From Ryuthela nishihirai (lineage: Eukaryota; Arthropoda; Arachnida; Araneae; Heptathelidae), in NCBI GenBank assembly GCA_038380435.1, contig JAWZYU010000030.1, positions 61,515,817-61,579,816 of the forward strand: DNA of 64,000 nucleotides, given 5' to 3'. Shown here piece after piece: positions 61,601-64,000 of this stretch. The notes under the pieces are model-generated. The model was given only the letters and a program-made list of their open reading frames with translations, had not been told where the DNA came from and made no database searches. A program made the position numbers and the translations under genes. Within the stretch, counting starts at the first letter, position 1. Each line of letters begins with the position of its first letter.

Positions 61601-63825
61601 TCCTGCAGAGAGAAAATGATTAGTAGGATTTTTAAAGAAATTAGGTTTATTGAGATTGGTAGGGCCAACAATATCAAACAGCCCCCTGATCGCAGGCATG
61701 GGGCAAAGACCTGTTCCTCCTCCGCTAAAGGCTGAAGTCACCGATGCTGGTAGGAACTTCAGGCACCACCTTTTCAAGTGGACTTTTTCAAGAACCATAT
61801 GGCCTGCCTGAGACACATTACTCCAGTTTAGGCTTGACGATGCCCAACTAGCTAAGTAAGGTTCAGGTACCTGCGATGGCCTCTGATTAGGATTATCCAC
61901 CAGCTGATATAAGGTATCCCATGCCTCTGTTCACTTAGAGCTGGCAACCCAGAAGCAAACAGAAAACACAGCGGCAGAGTCTCCCTCAACAGAGGCCCAC
62001 CAGTGCAGCAAGTCCAGGATCCATAATCAAGCTCAAATCCATAAACAAATCCAGTCTAGTAGGTATAAATGGTCAGCACCAGGACCCTGTAAAGTTGACC
62101 ACTCCTCAGCAGGGTTGAAAAAAAAGAAAAAAGTGGCCATAGATGAGCAGATCAGTAGGCCATACTGAACTGGCAGCCCTCCCCTTCCGTTCCCTTCCAA
62201 AAGAGAATATCTCTTTTGAAAGGTACTAACGGCCTGCACCACGAGAAGGCGGCGTCGGACATTAGGTTCTAGACCTGGCCGGTTCTGTGCATCATCACTG
62301 GGGATTGGTACACAGCTCTCCTTCCAGTTTACGCCTAGCTACCATTTACAAGCCAAAACAAACGTACAATTACACAAACGTAAAAATGATCCAACAAGCC
62401 AGTAAACATTGATGGTTTAAAGTAGCTAAAGATTTAGTTAATTTCCTTAAAAAATGCAGAAAATTGCAAGTAAGCTGCAGAATTTTTATTCAGAAAATGA
62501 CAAACAAGAGAATGTGCCAAAACAAATGAGAAGTTGCCAAACAAATCTGTAATATAAATTAAAAAGAGCAAAATATTTGAAATAGCATAAAAAATGCACT
62601 CAAAATTATAATACAAGAAACTGTAACATCTGTAGTGTAGGTGACCAGACTCACATACTCAAATGTGCTCACACAATCTGTTGCAATGCTTATAAATTTT
62701 GGTTATAATCTGTTGACCAAAGAAAAGCATATGTTTTGCATGCTTTTAAAAAGCATTTTGTTAGTTTTTTTTTTAAACTAATGGAACTTTTAAAATGCAT
62801 TTTATTAGTTAGGAAAATATGTGTTTATATCTCCTTCCCCAACTTATAAATCCTTTTGCCATGGCTTTGTGTCTTAGTGATGATTGCAGACATGGTCGGA
62901 AGATGGTTGAAATTTGTGAATGGTGACAAAGTGTTGTAGCTATTATTAAAGAATACAATCATAACAAAGAAGGAAGCTCAGTGGTAATACCATCATTGAC
63001 ATTACAAGTGAAATAAGATTGTTCAAGACCAATAATATACTTTCTTGATTGCAAAAAAGATCAATGACAATTAATCATATAATTGATTGGACAACATTGT
63101 TAGGATTTTACTGTGATGGCTGTTGTGATGCATTTTTTGAAAAAGTTTGTATAATACTTTGTTTAGAGCTTTAACAATATGATATTGACTTATTTATTCC
63201 CTGTAGTTATGTGTCAATCGTATGCATGTGTGTGACACTTTGAACATTTCCTATTGATGTATGGAATAAAATTTCTAAATTTGATATGCATTGTTTTTTA
63301 TTTGCAATAAACTTGGGGAGTGGGAGGAATTCAAATAATTTAGAATGATTAAATTCACTATGTAATTAAGAATCAGCCTAATGTTTATATTATATAGAGT
63401 AATGAATTTTTGAAAGTAAAATTGAAACTTGAAAATATTTTACAGAGTGACTTGTAATTTCAAGTGTTTGAATGAAAAGAGTAATGCAAACAATGTTAAA
63501 AAACTGGACATCCCAACATATAGATTTTTTTAACACTTTTAATATGAATGTTCATTTTTTTTGTGTAAAGGTATTATTATTATTAGTTGATTATTATCAG
63601 TTTTTTTAATTGATTATAAGAAGTTTTAATAGGAAATACCAACTGCAAAATTAATTTAAACCATAAAAATTTTAATGAGAAATATTTTTCTTTTAGCTAT
63701 TTAAGTGATATTGAGAGAGTTTCTGCTCCTGATTACCTCCCGACACAACAAGATATTCTTAGAGTGAGAGTTCCTACAACTGGCATAATAGAATACCCTT
63801 TTGATTTGGACTCTATTATTTTTAG
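49488..63825 (+). CDS. Galphaq: G protein alpha-q subunit, copy 2 (exons 1-4, 3' end outside window)
   Basis: Partial gene: CDS join 49488-49605, 50303-50487, 56916-57070, 63697-63825, continuing right of the window. The joined frame is open with phases 1, 0 and 2 at the successive joins. The N-terminus [17 protein letters not shown] has paired cysteines at positions 3-4, the usual palmitoylation site of Gq, and no Gly2, so it should not be myristoylated. The P-loop GTGESGKST spans the exon 1/2 join. Its start is chosen on homology and the AAAT-ATG-G context; an acceptor-like TATTTTTAG at 49443-49452 suggests an upstream non-coding exon. Intron 2 (6.4 kb) and intron 3 (6.6 kb) are filled with transposon remains. 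It is the tandem partner of the copy ending at 15533 and is probably functional as far as visible. Confidence 0.93.
50303..50487 (+). CDS. Galphaq: Galphaq copy 2, exon 2 (P-loop)
   Basis: This 185-bp exon lies after GTCTGCAG and before GTAAGC. It encodes the phosphate-binding loop GTGESGKST followed by [19 protein letters not shown] and helical-domain residues ending KDPANP. It leaves in phase 0, matching exon 3. Confidence 0.95.
50690..51455 (-). pseudogene. Degenerate Tc1/mariner-superfamily transposase
   Basis: Minus-strand pieces: an N-terminal helix-turn-helix like [20 protein letters not shown] followed by [10 protein letters not shown] (about 51280-51400), and a C-terminal piece with [20 protein letters not shown] (about 50745-50830). 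This order matches insect-type IS630/Tc1/mariner transposases. The middle catalytic part has stops and frameshifts. It lies in intron 2 of Galphaq copy 2 and is inactive. The family call is by eye. Confidence 0.62.
51847..52070 (-). pseudogene. Mariner-type transposase C-terminal remnant
   Basis: Left end GAGTCACTCAGAAAGTAATGC resembles a mariner terminal repeat. The adjoining minus-strand reading [19 protein letters not shown] resembles the conserved mariner C-terminus (…LVxRWxKCI). Short and broken. Confidence 0.5.
52135..52430 (+). mobile_element. RTE-like LINE fragment
   Basis: Degenerate similarity to the [15 protein letters not shown]…CKQDNRK part of the RTE protein. Confidence 0.65.
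52594..53722 (+). mobile_element. Degenerate Tc1-like element with terminal repeats
   Basis: Inverted repeats with inner part TTTGCATTAGCAACACCT at 52644-52661 and its complement at 53671-53688. Between them a broken + strand transposase reads [19 protein letters not shown] (about 52775), [19 protein letters not shown] (about 53310) and WPPNSLDLN…IEHVWDLL (about 53525-53575), the last holding the third catalytic acidic region. Stops and frameshifts throughout. It lies in intron 2 of Galphaq copy 2. Confidence 0.8.
54128..54514 (+). mobile_element. SINE1
   Basis: Plus-strand copy; target duplication ATCCCTTGTGTA (54116-54127, 54515-54526). Confidence 0.92.
54560..54800 (-). mobile_element. 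RTE-like LINE fragment (RT part)
   Basis: Minus-strand similarity to the [16 protein letters not shown] region and upstream. Its 54669-54800 part is the source of, or derived from, the insert at 56216-56347. Confidence 0.78.
54893..56640 (-). mobile_element. RTE-like LINE, 5'-truncated, with internal patch
   Basis: Minus-strand element covering the RT domain and C-terminus with stops and frameshifts; its 3' end is followed by a (GACA/GATG)-rich tail at 54835-54870. A 132-bp foreign patch at 56216-56347 interrupts it. It lies in intron 2 of Galphaq copy 2. Confidence 0.88.
56638..56715. mobile_element. SINE1 tail pieces, inverted pair
   Basis: A minus-strand tail piece (GTGAGCAGCACATTTTTGC) is followed by a plus-strand tail (ATTGTGTGCAAAAAAGTGCC) ending CAACCCAAC. 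The plus piece corresponds to the SINE1 tail ending at 1272 in copy 1. Confidence 0.65.
56916..57070 (+). CDS. Galphaq: Galphaq copy 2, exon 3
   Basis: This 155-bp exon lies after TATATCAG and before GTAAGT, with the same boundaries as the exon at 1488. It encodes [19 protein letters not shown] and onward. The intron that follows is almost identical to that of copy 1, while the preceding intron is not. Confidence 0.95.
57071..58135. other. Intron 3 of Galphaq copy 2, left part (paralogous tract)
   Basis: Almost identical to 1643-2230 for the first 590 bp and about 94% alike to about 58010; diverges further after that. No exon is seen. Confidence 0.85.
58136..58322 (-). mobile_element. Old SINE2 copy, copy 2 side
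   Basis: Paralogous counterpart of 3314-3478, here uninterrupted by SINE1. Confidence 0.7.
58530..58700 (+). mobile_element. Ancient SINE1 remnant, copy 2 side
   Basis: Matches ATGTTAAAGAACATGCTAGG and TTTCCATCTGTCTC parts of SINE1; the RTE insertion at 58701 follows immediately. Confidence 0.6.
58735..60426 (-). CDS. RTE-like LINE reverse transcriptase region
   Basis: 563 residues, read from an internal Met. Reverse transcriptase motifs appear in order: [67 protein letters not shown] (first catalytic Asp), [12 protein letters not shown], and the catalytic [11 protein letters not shown]. The C-terminal part holds [12 protein letters not shown], a [20 protein letters not shown] stretch and [15 protein letters not shown], all typical of this LINE group. 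With the upstream endonuclease it would copy the element's RNA at the target. The intact frame points to recent insertion; the frameshift upstream means this copy probably cannot make the full protein. Confidence 0.93.
   Translation of the reverse strand: MCGRKRTGIQGLKDKQGKVIEGEDSVMARWAEHFSDVLNNVVSSTPIVCNDDRCIVGFNVGPITQSEISLVISKLKLHKSPGVDEITTEMLRAGNVSVTIWMTEILNNFFDKGMVPKDFTRAIIIPIFKKGDRSSCDNYRGISLLSVPGKVLSMIVLNRIKNLVDRQLRDEQCGFRSGRGCVDQIFSLRQILEKCLEFQKPLVASFVDFKKAFDSVDRHNLWLIVRSYGIPDKLVNIMNALYNNTESCVRVGKSCSNWFSITSGVQQGCILSPFRFSLVVDYVMRNSLQGKDFGLKWAGDTKISDLDYADDLALLANDVDEMNSFIRTVDETGSTVGLVINREKTKVMKIGQAGCDSVNLNGCSLEQVSQFNYLGSCVTDTGDVRHEINRRIGIAAGTFKNLWRLWRNRRIHLKTKIRLYNSLVLSRVSYGSETWTLCKQDNRKLDAFDSRCLRSILGIRWFNFVTNDEVRQRSLQPPLSSILCRERLCWFGHVARMDSYRLANKVMNSVPRGLRRRGRPRMQWADNVKQDLVRIGVQWPDAADVAQDRYAWRIKLRGLVGPP
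60488..61900 (-). CDS. RTE-like LINE apurinic-type endonuclease region
   Basis: 470 residues. An N-terminal stretch of about 95 residues of unknown role is followed by an exonuclease-endonuclease-phosphatase domain: [14 protein letters not shown], the NLDILGL strand, [50 protein letters not shown] and a closing GSDHYLVKS. The Asn, Asp-Asn and Ser-Asp-His catalytic residues of the family are visible. In the LINE it nicks target DNA to prime reverse transcription. The frame ends early at 60488. Similarity to the usual linker continues in another frame ([13 protein letters not shown] at about 60450-60495), so a single frameshift separates it from the RT frame. Confidence 0.88.
   Translation of the reverse strand: MDNPNQRPSQVPEPYLASWASSSLNWSNVSQAGHMVLEKVHLKRWCLKFLPASVTSAFSGGGTGLCPMPAIRGLFDIVGPTNLNKPNFFKNPTNHFLSAGTWNVRTLHRDYSLDVLMQEFQRYNLDILGLQRDQMDRKGEILKNNFKFLFTGREDGKHHQGVGLLLSRHASDALLGYECINERFLTAKFQTSIKDLNVICCYAPTEDSDEDEKDRFYYRQLQDILNSVKKGDITLVLGDFNAKVGTDSDLWGGVIGPFGIGSCNGNGQRLLQVSKLNGFRITNTYYKHRDIHKHTWVSPDGLHKNMIDYILINSKWASSVRNTRAYRGAEIGSDHYLVKSVLQLKLKKCCARVKKFTFNTEALKDPVIAKAYHDTLLSHYDSHGLLNSEVEEEWGHFKQAFLETNSTLLGKKEQRRQNYLSDKALELISERRNCRNVLNQYPTSPNRKHYKELNKCVKGQLATDKNLWLC
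62376..63696. other. Intron 3 of Galphaq copy 2, right part
   Basis: Collinear with 3861-5302 but roughly 80% alike by eye, lacking the hAT element of copy 1. Contains GACATCCCAACAT shared by both. Confidence 0.8.
63697..63825 (+). CDS. Galphaq: Galphaq copy 2, exon 4 (switch I)
   Basis: This 129-bp exon lies after TTTTAG and before GTAATT. It encodes [19 protein letters not shown] and the switch I segment [16 protein letters not shown]. Its PTQQD spelling is closer to the usual family form than PTHQD in copy 1. The window ends about 175 bp into the following intron. Confidence 0.95.
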
Positions 63826-64000
63826 GTAATTGCATTAAATTTTTCGAAATGTTTTAACTGCATGCTTTAAGTTATGAGATATATGTATTCATTATTATTT
63901 ATATTGTATTGGTGTTTTAATTCAGCATGATATAGCACTATTTTTTTTTATCACAATGCTTTTAAAAAGCGTAATGTGGTGTCTAAATGCCTATGGCAGC

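Larger units (their letters stand above)
58701..62375 (-). mobile_element. Near-complete RTE-like LINE in Galphaq copy 2 intron 3
   Basis: A 3.7-kb non-LTR retrotransposon on the minus strand: 5' untranslated part (to about 62375), an endonuclease-coding frame (61900-60488), a reverse transcriptase frame (60426-58735), then a very short 3' end and an (ATC)n tail (58701-58718). Two domains in what would be one frame, the short 3' end and the trinucleotide tail fit the RTE clade. The paralogous spot in copy 1 (about 3845-3875) has no LINE. At least ten fragments of the same family lie in the window. Confidence 0.92.

Overview
The window is eukaryotic: AT-rich, intron-rich and crowded with transposable elements. 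The only host protein-coding gene I can support is the heterotrimeric G protein alpha subunit of the q class. Its residues are closest, from memory of the family, to arthropod G-alpha-q (for example the YETVTTFE-like segment at the exon 2/3 join). I therefore read the source as an arthropod, possibly a chelicerate; the species cannot be named from sequence alone.

Layout. (1) 1-15.5 kb, + strand: exons 3-8 and the stop codon of one G-alpha-q copy (copy 1); its exons 1-2 lie left of the window. (2) 15.5-49.4 kb: about 34 kb with no host gene that I can see. It holds tRNA-derived SINEs, an RTE-like LINE family, hAT-like, Tc1/mariner-like and Tigger-like DNA elements, foldback elements and several unnamed repeats. 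(3) 49.5-64 kb, + strand: exons 1-4 of a second G-alpha-q copy (copy 2), whose exons 5-8 lie right of the window. The two copies are a head-to-tail tandem duplication with identical exon boundaries and phases. Exon 3 and exon 4 occur twice, about 55-58 kb apart.

The paralogues are mosaic. Introns just before exon 3 and exon 4 have diverged strongly (roughly 20-25% by eye), whereas about 590 bp after exon 3 and about 170 bp after exon 4 are nearly identical. This fits recent gene conversion. Elements present in one paralogue and absent from the other give clean empty sites: a TA-flanked foldback MITE, a hAT MITE with an 8-bp duplication and a SINE in copy 1, and a near-complete RTE LINE in copy 2.

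Repeats. The dominant repeat (called SINE1 here, about 385 bp, about 22 copies or pieces) has a tRNA-like head with A and B boxes and a (TTGGG)-type tail; most copies carry recognisable target-site duplications. In three places its 3' part is tandemly multiplied at the same junction with a 169-170 bp period. The largest case is a 2.6-kb array (28.4-31.0 kb) with higher-order structure that still lies between one target-site duplication. A second tRNA-derived family (SINE2, about 190 bp) ends in a sequence resembling the RTE 3' end, which suggests the RTE mobilises it. Long open frames inside SINE1 copies are by-products of the repeat, not genes.
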